DNA from: Paramecium sonneborni
Taxonomy: Eukaryota; Ciliophora; Oligohymenophorea; Peniculida; Parameciidae
DNA: 64,000 nt
Assembly: GCA_905182985.1 (NCBI GenBank)
Contig: CAJJDN010000010.1
Span: forward strand, 608,224 to 672,223
Direction: 5' to 3'
Part shown: positions 36,854 through 49,700 of the stretch, one piece after another
Position numbering within the stretch: the stretch's first letter is position 1
How the letters are laid out: the number at the start of each line of letters is the position of its first letter
The notes under the pieces: model-generated
Database searches by the model: none
What the model saw: the letters and a program-made list of their open reading frames with translations, nothing else
What the model was told of the DNA's origin: nothing
Program-made: the position numbers and the translations under genes

Positions 36854-38406
36854 ATGATAAAAATTAAACATAAAGTAGACAATTCTTAGCAACTTTTTTA
36901 AAGAAAGAGATTAAAAATTGATCAGGAGGTCAAATTAAATTTAATTCATAGTGTGATTAATGATCATTTGCCTGTTTATTAGGTTTATCTTATTTATAAT
37001 AATTTAGGCAGCTAAACTTCACAAGCTAAAGTATTCTTCAGCTAAACATATTTTTAGAAATTATTAGAGAGATACAAAAAACTTCTTTTCAAAATAGAGA
37101 AAAAAGAGATTAATGTGTAAATGCTAAAATATTGTAATTGAGGTAACTACAGGAGAAATTAAATTGTTTGAATAAAATAATACTCTATTAACTGATGCAA
37201 AAACAAAAAATATTAATGCTATTAATAACTCGATAATTTCGAATTTCTCTAAACAATTATATTTTGATATCAAGTATACTGAGAATGATTTTAACATCAT
37301 TTAAAAAGAAAATTTAGAAGAATAATTAGTTTACATAAAAAAAGTGCTAAATAATCAATATTAGAAAATGCTTGTAAATAATTATTGAATTATTGATTAA
37401 TTTTATTTTAAAAAAGTTTTTTCTGGAATTATTACATTACATTGAAAAAGTATAATCATTTGATTCGTTCGTTGTTATATTTTTTGATTTTTTAAATGAT
37501 GATAATCCGGCATAAGTATTTTAATCTATATTTAAAAATTAATTATTATGTGAATATTCATTATAATGGAAATAGTTCATTCAACTTGTTATAATATAAG
37601 ATTAATTATCTCTATTAAATTTAGAAATTCAATAAATATTTATTCATCATTATATTAAGAGTTTAAGACTTTAAAGCACTAAATTAGAATACCTAGAAAA
37701 TTTTGCTATTAATTGAATTTCATAAATGAAGACTTTAAAAATTTAAATCTTTATAAATTTGTATTGGATTAATAAAATAATGTTATAAATGAATTCCATA
37801 GGCATTGAAATAGTAAAGGATGAATAATGTATACAAAAATAAAAATGCAGCAACAATTAGAGAGTTGAATATAATAAAAATAGTTTTTTTGATGATGAAT
37901 TTTTAAAGAAGAAAGAAAAGAGAAATCGAAAATTTTTCTTGAAGAGATAAATCTCTATGGTATAGGTTTGCAAGCAAACTGGCCAAATAGACTTATAGTT
38001 AGGGTCTGACTTTTTGCATATAGAGATAATGCAAGGTGGTCATTTTCCTTTGAATTAATATAATTTAAAAGATATTCCCTCAGAGATATATCATAATGAT
38101 TAAGAATGCCTATCCTCAAATATTAAGACTAGTCTTATAACTGCATCAAAAAATCTACTCAAAAAGGTGAAAACATTTCAATCTTCATTAAATTACAAAT
38201 CTTTAACATAAATTTAATAATAATCAGATGCTAACGAACTATGTTAAAATTTCAAAATTAAAGAAAATTAAATTACTCACTCTTAAAACTAATTTTTTGA
38301 TCAAAAATTTCAAATTAAAGAAAATAAAATATTTGCTAGACAAATTGAAGAGGCCAAACACATTTTATTAAATCAACACTAAGCTTTTTAATTTATTCTT
38401 TAATGA
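36854..38406 (+). CDS. Helix-turn-helix (homeodomain-like) protein
   Basis: About 472 aa if introns of 25, 43, 26, 20 and 20 bases are accepted (about 36979-37003, 37374-37416, 37534-37559, 37786-37805, 37864-37883); the sum is a multiple of three. The 43-base intron is long for this genome, so the locus might be two genes with the first ending at TGA 37386-37388. Residues ~20-70 look like a basic HTH segment (KRLKIDQEVKLNLIHSV, then AAKLHKLKYSSAKHIFRNYQ). A weakly similar segment recurs later (NKNAATIRDFFDDEFLKKKEKRNRK), and each is followed by a QxTGxI strand pattern, suggesting an internal duplication. The C-terminus is Gln/Asn rich. Probably DNA-binding; targets unknown. Confidence 0.6.
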
Positions 38407-40132
38407 TTGATGATTTTTAATTAAATTTTAATAATTTTAAAATGATTTTATACTCTTCTTTATTATTGCGAAAGAACTTGTAGATTTACTAATATAACTA
38501 TAACTTTTTTGGAGTAAACCAATTTTTTTTTATATCTTTTCTTGACATATTATTACTGCTTCTTCTAAGTCTACCTTCAAATATTCTGAATTTCAGAATT
38601 AATTTAATAATATTATGAAGCCACTCAGTTTTATCTCTTCTTACCGTAAAAATTATTTTGAAAAATTCACATATTCAATTTTGAGTGTTTTTCAGATATT
38701 TTTTATAAACAAAGGTTTACCTAATAGATGGAATGATTTTTATTATGAGGTATAAAATTATCGAAGGTTTTGATGTTTTCAATTTTGATCATGAATATTA
38801 TTTAAAATTATTTACTCAAAGCTCTTTTAAATATCTACTATTTGAATACAGATTTCTGGTATATTATCAAACAAAGTTATTTGTTTTCTTTCTGCCCTAC
38901 TCTCATTCCTAAATTTGGAATACCAAAATAAATAAATTTTAACAAATTTTTCAATTAAAATAATTTTTTGGTTTTCATATTAAGAAATGATTGAAAAAAA
39001 TTGTCAAACTATTTAAAACAAATAATAATTATTATTAAACTTATTTTACTTAATATTATTAAAATTGTAGGTTGCTTCAAATTAATTTTGAGTGCTACAT
39101 TTTATTTTAAAATAATATTTTAAAAAATTAGATCTCTAAAGAAATATATCTATTAGAAAATTAATAATTTGATTTGGATATATTTATAAAATTTTAAATT
39201 CATTATCACATTGATTAAATTACTATTAATATTAATAATGATAAGACTTTATATATCAATATATTTATTAATCTAATTAATGGTAAATTTATTAAAAGAC
39301 TCTTAATACTCAAAGTTGTAATATTAAAATACAGGAATTAAAAATATTTTCATTTAAGTTTAAAGTAAGAGACAAACATTATTTTTAACAAACCTTTTAC
39401 GATAAATAATCATTTTAGAATGAAAATAGTTATTTTATTTGTATAAAAGAAGTTCAAAGTTATCAAAAACAAGAAATAGAATGGTAGATATAATAAATAT
39501 TTTTATTATTAATTATCGTTTCAAGAAGAAATTATCAAAAACTGTATTAAATGATTTTATTTTAGAGATAAAATTAAGGAATAAGCTTTCTCAAATTGTA
39601 TAAAAGAATATTTAAATTAAAGTGCATAGGAGTTCAAAAAATTAGCTATAATTTTGTAAGTAAGATGATTTAACAATTGCATTTAATTCTTAATGAGATT
39701 TTCAATCTAATTCTATCTAATAATAAATTAAAATAATTGAATGATTAAGAAAATTTAAAAAGAGATGAAATCTTAAATTTTATTAAATAAATGATAAAGA
39801 TTTTAAAAGTAAAAAGATAAAACGATTGAAGATCTCTTATATGTGATTCTATTTAATTAATAAAATGGCAAAAATATTATATATTATTGTAATTTGAAAA
39901 TAATTTGGGTAATTTTGAAATAGTCTGCATGTAAAAGTAGAATTAAGTAATAAAATTAGAGTAATATTTATATTATTAAATACCAACGTGATGTATTATT
40001 AAAATTATTTCAGAATTAATGAAATTTTTAATAAAATCGAAATGACAACAAACAGGAAATATTTAAGGCTAGAAAAATGATAAAAGTGAGAGGTGTTAAT
40101 TTATACAATATAATCAAAGAAATAAATAGGTT
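38407..40132. other. Long A+T-rich gap without a supported gene
   Basis: About 1.7 kb between the HTH gene and the tRNA. Fragments with coding-like composition occur on both strands, for example a minus-strand frame near 38906-38430 (TEWLHNIIKLILKFRIFEGR) and a plus-strand pair of frames at 39481-39829 (FILEIKLRNKLSQIVQK; NLKRDEILNFIKQMIKIL). None forms a continuous, recognisable product. In DNA this poor in G+C with only one stop codon, long open frames arise by chance. Confidence 0.4.
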
Positions 40133-40205
40133 GCCCTCTTGGCCAAGTGGTTAAGGCATCTCCCTAGTAAGGAGAAGATCGACGGTTCGACCCCGTCAGG
40201 GGGCT
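40133..40205 (+). tRNA. tRNA-Thr (AGU anticodon)
   Basis: The sequence folds as a standard cloverleaf. The 7-bp acceptor stem GCCCTCT pairs with AGGGGGC with one G-U pair. The anticodon stem TCTCC/GGAGA closes a 7-base loop CTAGTAA with anticodon AGT (40166-40168). The T arm is GACGG/CCGTC with loop TTCGACC. Box A TGGCCAAGTGG (40140-40150) and box B GGTTCGACCCC (40184-40194) form the internal Pol III promoter. No intron and no encoded CCA. A run of T follows at 40205 as terminator. The local G+C stands out sharply from its surroundings. Confidence 0.97.
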
Positions 40206-40212
40206 TTTTTTA
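40205..40212 (+). terminator. Pol III T-run terminator
   Basis: A run of at least seven T residues directly follows the tRNA acceptor stem, the normal Pol III termination signal. Confidence 0.7.
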
Positions 40213-40299
40213 TTTTTTATTTTAATTTTTAATTTTAAAAAATTTTTGTTATTTTATTTTATTAATTGATACTTTTTAGTAATTTATTTGTTATAATAA

Positions 40300-41780
<1,481 letters not shown>

Positions 41781-41881
41781 TCAAATATAATATTGTATTT
41801 TATTGTAAAATTATCTATATAATCTGATATTATAAAATTTTTATAAAGTTAGTTTAAGAAAATTATAAATTATAAAAAACT

Positions 41882-43686
41882 TCATTAATTACATTAAACT
41901 TTATGAATATTACTTTTAATCCTAAGATATCTGTTTTACATAATAAAAGGTAGAGTATTAGTAAAATAAATTTAACTATTTTAAAATTTTCTTAAACCTT
42001 AGGATTTACTAAAAATAGAATCTTAAGGACTTAAAACTCTTTATGTTTTAGATAGAGGAGATGTTGATTGATATTTACATAAATTCAACTTTATTTATTG
42101 AAAAGAGGACGAATCTGGACTTTAGTTATTCGATCTTATTTTTAAATTAATTTTTTAAGATGAATTTGTATTTATTACTCTATCAGTATTTAATTTAAAA
42201 TCTGATAAAGTATGTTTATGAAAAATTAAATTTTAATTTTTTATACTATTTGTTTCTCTCTATTAAAGAGTTAAACCAATATCTTATGTTTTATTATCTA
42301 AAATAAAATTTCTTAATGATATATTTTTTTTCGAGCTACTGATTTTTTTTTGATTTTATTATTATTCTTCATAGTCTCTATAATCTAAAGTAAGAAAATC
42401 CTTATTTTAAGTTGTTTCTAAAAGCTGTTATTTATCTTGTTTATCAAAGAAATTTTTTTAGAAACCTTTAATTTAATTCAAAATCTATTTTAATTTATTA
42501 TCATTAAGAGCTACAAGACTTTAGTGCAAAACTTAATCAAAATATAAAACTCTTAAAAAATCTTTTTTGTTTATTGTATAAATTTTATTTGTTTCTTAAG
42601 TTGTTATAACACTAATTTATCGAGGAATATCTGGATTTTTCAAAATTTCTAATTCTCCAAACATTTCTCCTGCTCCAATATATTTAAGAGTTATTGTTTA
42701 TTTTTTATCAACCTAAATTAAATGTCCATATTTCTTTTTTTAAAAAAGCTCATCTATTTTTTCACTATTTGTTAACTATTTCTTATGATAAACACTTAAT
42801 TCTTAAAGTTAACTGATATCATCTAATTCTTTTTACTATTTTTCGCAATTAAAAACTTATATTTTATTATTTTAATTATTTTATTTGATCAATTGTAAGT
42901 ATTTAATTACCTAAATTAGACTAATTATATATAATTACTTTTAATTCACCTTATTGTATAAAAAATACTTAATTTGATGGTTCACCTTCTTTATAAATTT
43001 GATGATTAAGTCCATATTAATGAAATTATACATAATCGAACAGCCCTTTAATATTTGTAAATTTCCAATCTGAGAAAATGGATAATTTAGCAAATTCTTC
43101 AAAATACATTTACTTTTATTAATTAGACTAATGATAAAAATTCACTTAATACTAGAGTTTTTTTGATTATCATATAATCTTCTTTTTCTAATACAGCTAG
43201 ATGAGTTGAACTTAATGCCTTAACAGATGCAGATCTTGGAGCATCATTTTCTAATGCCAATTCTCCAAAAGATTAGCCTTTATGCAATTAAGTCAGTTCT
43301 CTTTCTTCAAATTAGTTTATCCCTATTTGATATTTCTTATGAATTGAGACACGACCTTATAAAATTATATAGAATGTAGTTCCAAGATCTCCTTCTCTAA
43401 AAAGATTGAATCCAATCGGTAAATAATTATAAGTAATTTTCCTTAAACATCGTTCCCATAATACATCTCCTTAAGGTTGATTTATCATGTTCTAAAAGTA
43501 TTCATTGTTTTTAGTTGCTATTTTTAAAATATCCATTTCGGCAAAAGATCGATGATATGAAGATTTATTAAGAATAATGCAAATGATTCCAAGTATTTAA
43601 TCTTCAGATAGTTAATCATAAATATCTGGATTCTATTCAATTTGATAGATAATTTTTTGTAAATCCTGTCTTTCTTAATCAGACAT
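41882..43686 (-). CDS. Protein with two cyclic-nucleotide-binding domains
   Basis: 583 aa with introns of 25 and 28 bases (checked). The first CNB domain (residues ~75-200) has NYLPIGFNLFREGDLG, TTFYIILQGRVSI, and the phosphate-binding cassette FGELALENDAPRSASV (Gly-Glu ... Arg). The second (~215-390) has FDYVQFHQYGLNHQIYKEGE, VFFIQQGELK and FGELEILKNPDIPRQISV; a long insertion of Lys/Gln-rich sequence interrupts it. No kinase domain or TM segment, so it is neither PKG nor a channel; the C-terminal 190 aa is Ser/Asn rich. It could be a PKA-regulatory-like or free cNMP-binding protein. It converges on the WNK gene with 101 bases between stops. Confidence 0.85.
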
Positions 43687-45459
43687 CGTTTACCCTAATA
43701 AAATACTTCTTCTTGACATTAATAAAATGAATTATATTATAATAATTTTAGATTAATCAATTATAGTAATTAATTTAGAATCCTCCACTTTTTTATGATG
43801 ATATTTCATTAACCATCCATGTGAAGTTATTAATCAAGAGCTATAGGAAAGTATAAATTATTTATACAAAATAATAAGGTAAATATTGTGTTTACTTTAA
43901 CTTTTGCTTAAAAATGAGAATTATGAACAATTTAAGAATTATTTTAATTTTATTTTAGACATCAAATAAAACTTAATTTGCTTAAATAAATTTAAAATAT
44001 TTTTGTACAGATTTTAGGAAGAGATTATTTAAAATATATTTTTGAATTCACAGGGAATATAAAATTGAAAATTAATTTTTTCTAAATAAATTAAGACTTA
44101 ATAATATATTAGATTTAAATTTATTGAGATCTGTAAATTTTTAGCAATTAATATTCCATAACTAAAATATTTTTTTAGTTTTTTGACAATTTTGCTATCA
44201 TCTTTTTGTATAATTAAATTTTATACTATATAAAAGAGATTTTTTTTGTAATATAAAATTCTAATCAAATAATATCTTTAAGAAAATAGATTTTGGATAA
44301 TTATATTAATAATAACTTTTCATTTAGGTTTTATAAATATTAAATATAATATAATTGTAAAGAGTCTTTAAAAAAAAGATTTTTTGAATTCTTATAATAA
44401 AATAATAAGAAATAAGATAAGATATTTCATTAAAAATATCTAACAATATGTAATAAGATTATTGTTTCTTGAATTTAAATCATAAATTGAAGATCAGAGA
44501 AAAAGATATTAAAATAATTAATTCTAAATTTTATTTTATTGAAAGATTTAGTTTTAAAAGAATGTAGATAAGGCATAAATTCAATCAATAGTTTAAATCT
44601 GATGTATTCCATGGTTAAACATCATCAAAATTATCATCAAAAGTTAAAATTTTTTTACTATCAATATTTTATATTTTGGTATTAAGCTATTACTAGACCG
44701 ATTTCTCTTAGACAGGTTCTATTTTAATATTTTGAATCAATTTCGATTAGTTTTTTATAATCTATACTCTGGTTTTGCGGGGAGAATGATACTATGAATT
44801 AGAATTGGTCGGATTTTTTAACTAAATTTTACAAAGGGACTTATTTTATTGTTAGTTTGAGATTTGTTTATTTGCATCCTTTGGTTATTTCTAAGTATTA
44901 ATTTTTTATCCATAAATGTTATGTAGTGTAAAGGAAGGCTAATAATTTTATTTGGCTTATATTTCATTCTTGTTTTATAATATGGTTTAAAGATATGTCT
45001 AGTAAGCAGTGAGTTTAGGACTTGGAAATTTTTAAAATTGGTCAAAAAAAGAGGCACATGTAGTTTTCATCAATTTTCTAGGAGAATTGTAAGTAACATT
45101 AATTTATTTAGGCTAAGGTGAAACATCAGTTTAGAATCTCTGTGAAATTTAAGCATAATCATTGAATTTTTGTGTTTTTTTGGAGTATTGATAGCTATAA
45201 TTATTTGATAATTAAAGAAACTTATCAGCCATTTAATTATTAAATGTTATTAAAAAGTGTTAAATGATTGTTAATATATTATTTTAATAATGTTAAGAAA
45301 ATATCGTTTCTAATCGATTGAGTTATCTGAGACTAATAAATTGTTGAATTTAATCATAGAATAGAAATTTTAAACAATTTGATTAGAAAAAATAAAAAAA
45401 AATTAATATCTGTAATAAAGACTTATTTATAATATTTTTTATTATATTATTATTAAGAA
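43687..45459. other. Long intergenic region, partly richer in G
   Basis: 1.77 kb between two divergent genes. From about 44.68 to 45.18 kb the sequence is visibly less A/T-extreme (e.g. TGCGGGGAGAATGATAC near 44778 and GGTGAAACATCAG near 45118) than the rest. A minus-strand frame 44737-45057 is listed separately. I tried to match U1-U6, SRP RNA, RNase P and tRNA landmarks and found none. A non-coding RNA or a decayed gene is possible. Confidence 0.35.
44737..45057 (-). CDS. Possible short ORF
   Basis: 106 codons with TAA as Gln, from ATG at 45057 to TGA at 44737-44739. It is basic (FKPYYKTRMKYKPNKIISLP) and uses almost no TAA/TAG codons, unlike real genes in this window, which argues against it. 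No family recognised and no intron needed. It lies in the stretch of unusual composition. Confidence 0.22.
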
Positions 45460-46747
45460 ATGGCAGTCAACGATGAGAGATATGTGTTTATAGTCGAATG
45501 GTTTGACACAAGTGCTTCTTTGATAAGAAGTTATAATCTAATTTACTTTATGTCTGATAAGACAATTGAGATGGTAAATAAAAAATGAATGGATTTAGTT
45601 TGATTTGAAAAATAAACGAATTTTTCTGAAAAGATGTGATTATCCATCAATTTAATTGAAAGACTTATATGTGGGATCAATTGTAACAGTTTATTCAAGA
45701 TAATTGAAAATAGTTGATTATGCAGATGTATTTACGAGATCAAAATTTGAAGTTCAAAGAGGAAAGTAAGTAACATATGTAATGATATAATAGAACATTT
45801 GGTATGATAAAACCAGATGCATATACACATATAGGAAAGATAATTACAGCAATTGAAAAGAACGGTTTCGTAATTGGAAATTTAAAAATGACTAGAATGT
45901 AAATAGCAGATGCTTAATAATTTTATGGAGAACATAAAGTAAATAATTCATAGAAAAATAATAGGGCAAACCTTTTTTTGATGAACTAACATAATTTATT
46001 TGTAGTGACTTTATAGTAGGTTTGGAATTGATAGCTGATAATAGTGTAAAAAAATGGAGAGATCTTATTGGACCAACAAAATGTTAAGTAGCAAGAGTAG
46101 AAGCTCCAAATTCAATGAGAGCATTATATGGTACAGAAGGTGTAAGAAATGCTTGTCATGGAAGTGATGCTCGTAATTAATTTATTTATAATTGATAGCT
46201 GGATCAGCATAAAGAGAATTAGATTTCTTTTTTTCTGATAAATCTAATCTAAAATCAACAGCTGTTTTTAATAATTGTACATGTGCTATAATTAAACCTC
46301 ATATTGTATTAGAAGGAAGAGCTGGATAAGTTATAGATATTATTTTAAGTGAAGGCTTTGAAATTTCTGCTATGCAAATGTTTTATTTAGATAGAGCTAC
46401 TAGTGAAGAATTTTTTGAAGTTTATAAAGTATATTATTTATTTATATTATTTTTAGGGTGTACTTCCTGAATTCTAAGCAATGTCTGAACATTTAACATC
46501 TGGTCCTTGTATTGCTATGGAAATTAGATAAGAAAATGCTGTAAAATAAATCATTTATTTTTAGGTTAAATCTTTTAGAGATCTTTGTGGACCTCATGAT
46601 CCTGAAATTGCTAGAACTTTGAGATCTTCAACAATTAGAGCTAAATTTGGGATTGATAGAGTTAAAAATGCTATTCATTGTACTGATTTGTTAGAAGATG
46701 GTATACTAGAAGTAGAATATTTCTTTAATATTTTACAATAAAAATGA
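45460..46747 (+). CDS. NME7: NME7-like protein: DM10 plus two nucleoside diphosphate kinase domains
   Basis: 376 aa; six introns of 24-28 bases sum correctly. The DM10 domain occupies residues ~1-90 (RYVFIVEWFDTSASLIRSYN, RIFLKRCDYP, LYVGSIVTVYSRQLKIVDYAD). NDK domain 1 (~92-230) has TFGMIKPDAY, GFVIGNLKMTRM, FFDELTQFI, LIGPTKC and the active-site His in RNACHGSD. NDK domain 2 (~240-375) has CTCAIIKPHIV, GFEISAMQMFYLDR, SGPCIAMEI, FRDLCGPHDPE and His in NAIHCTD. Both catalytic histidines are present. NME7 is an inner protein of ciliary doublet microtubules and a gamma-tubulin ring complex component in animals, which suits a ciliate. The order of domains is diagnostic. Confidence 0.96.
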
Positions 46748-46775
46748 TTTATTGAATGAACATTTTATGAATAAA

Positions 46776-49700
46776 TCATTGTCTTTGAATCTAATACAAT
46801 TTGTATAGGTTGTTATTAGATTAAGTTCTATTTAATTCTTCATGTAGGTACAACATTCCCCAAGTCTTTGGACTTTCTGGTAAGAAACGCTTAGAAATCA
46901 ACCTAATTATAATTTAAAGAAATAATACGTAGTAAATTATTCTTAAATTTAATGATTATCACCAAGGATAAATTATGATAAGATGTATCGAATATAGAAT
47001 ACAGTTGCCTTTTCAGGATAACGAATTTAATTCAAAATTACATTCATCACATTATATCTAATAGCAAAACTAGATAGTTTTATAATTCTTGTCAATAATG
47101 TTTTTTATTATTAAACATTAAGATTCTCAAGTCTTGGTAATAAAAGGAAGAAACCAGAAATTGTAGAAGGTAATTTGAATTTTTGATCATATTCAAAATA
47201 CTTACTTACTTTTAATTTTAAATCATCATCATTCATATTTAACATAGTTTAAATTTCTTCTTTAATTTTAATTTACATTGATTCTTCTAAACAAATATGA
47301 ACAATCTATCCAAATTTTTAAGCATCCTCAATATCATAAATATTTGTACATGATTGAGGATCATCAGTTTAATCATTAGGATAAGCAGCTAAACTAAAAT
47401 TTAATAATTAGACATGATTGAAAGGTACTTCATCTGCAAAACAAAAAGCATATTTGCTACAGAATTTTCTTTAATCGGTTAACAAAATCATAAATAATCT
47501 TGTAACTCCTTTTAGATATTCTTATACATAATGATATGTAATTGTTTCTTCAGTAATTGTATCTCTCACAAATTCTAATAATTTAATCATCAATCTTGCA
47601 AAAGCATTTTCATTTGTTGTAATAATCTATTAGAAATATCTATTGCATAACAATTCTAACCAAGCAAAAGAAAATCCTGGATATAGACTTGGCTCAACCT
47701 TTTCTAAGAAATCAGCGAATTTATTATGGAATATCTTAATATATTCTTCATCCAAGATTTGTAAATCAAATAGTAAATTATAGAAGAGTTTGAATAATTA
47801 TCTTTAATTAAATTTCTATTTAGTAACTTCATGTAGTTTTGTAAGTACCATTAAACATCCATCAAATAATTTTTCAAAGAATTTAGGTTTCATTTTAGGT
47901 TCAAAACCTTAGGCCATTATTGTAAGCATTTTTCCTAATTATTCAATTTGAGAATGATCCATATATTCTTTATTGATATCATTCATACTTAATTCAATTG
48001 CATAAGCACAAAATTTACTTAATTAATCTTCAACAAAGAATTAATTTTCACATTCAAATTTGAAAAAGTTATCGAACTCTTCTTCAGAACTCAATTAATA
48101 CCATATTTTTAATTTTTATGAAACTTAATTTGAGAATTCTTCATCAATTTTAGAATAAAAACCTTTGATTAAATTTAATTTTTTTTAAAAGACTTTAGTT
48201 TAAGAAGAATTAGATATATGATTAGATAGTTCTGAGAAGAATTTATTAACAGTTGGATTAGTGTCTTTCTTTTTACTTACTTCTTTAATAATATTTCTGA
48301 ATGAATTTATATAGGGACTATTATCTTCTTCTATAATAACTTTTTTAAGTATGTAAACAATAGAACTGACATTCATTTGATTATCTTTTGTGAGAATTTA
48401 AGTCATTATTTGTTCAGCTTCTATACTTTAAATAAGTCTTTTATTTAACATGATAGGGAATGCTTACCACCATAAAGGACTATGTTCTAGAAGTTCAATA
48501 TTTTTGGCAATGAATTCTGCAACTAATTCACTCCATTTCTTACCTACTTTTTCATTAATTTTTCTAATGAGAATAGTTATTAAATCTAAAGAGATAGATA
48601 TTTTTTCAGAAGTTAAATTATTAGTCAAGATGACTTATAAAAATTTATCAGCTAAATCCTTATAAAATTATTCAGGATTAGATTAATCTTATTCATTTAA
48701 ATCTTAGACTAGTTATTATATTTTTTCTTCATTACTTTAAGGATCTTATAGAAGTTAACATAAAGTAGATACTTTTTACAAGACAGATTATTTAGGTTAT
48801 TTTTTTTTCGTTCCAAATTCTTCATAAATTCTAATTTCTTCTTCAGTCAAACCTTATATTCTAGGTTGTAATGGTTCAGGTAAGAACTTAAGTTAATTCT
48901 AAGTAATTTCATCTCTATATTATTAACCTTTTTCTTTGCAACGTTATCTTTTTTCTAATTCTGCTAAAATCAAAGGATCTTGATTAACATCTTCTAGAGC
49001 TCTTTCAATAACAGCTTTTCTTATTAAAGCACAGCCTAGATCTAGATTTTCTTAAGCAGCAGTTTAAACAAAGATTTCTTTAGTTTTGCTATCAAGATCA
49101 ATTTATTCAGTTCCTTCTTTAAGATAATGAGTAATTCTAACTTTTAATGGTTCTCTACAAGTAACCATAGCTAAACTTCCAGATAAATGTGAAGCTATCA
49201 TATGCATTCCTCTTAACATATATTTTTCATTTGGTTCAAGTGCAAAATCTTTAAACACTAATTCTCTTGTAGTAATAAGAGCAATAGTAACACTTCTACT
49301 TATAACAGGTGGAATGATATCAGAAATAGCATGATCTAAAGCTGTAGCTACAAGGTTTTTACACTCAGCTTCACTTAATTTATCATATAAATTTTTGGAA
49401 TCTGCCATAACATATTATGGTAGATTCTTAATATTCAATTTATTAAGTGGATCTATATCTATAACAGGTTATGGTTATGGCTATGGAATAATTACAACTG
49501 GATTTGGAATTGTAATAGGAGTGGGAGTTTGATTTATTGTTTGAACTGTGTATTCAATTTATTTAAGTAAATTCATTATCTCATATTTTGCCATTGTATT
49601 ACATGTTTCTTTAGCAGCATCTAATTCTTATAATATTTTGTTAACCCATTTATTATTTTTAGTAAATATTTAACTAGTTTTCACTTATTCTAAGATTTTA

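Noticed and set aside
37386..37900. HTH gene as a pseudogene with several frameshifts
   Set aside because: Introns of 43, 26, 20 and 20 bases give one frame of the right total length; the 43-base one remains uncertain but decay is not required.
44680..45180. Spliceosomal snRNA, SRP RNA or RNase P RNA
   Set aside because: None of the conserved landmarks of these RNAs could be found on either strand.
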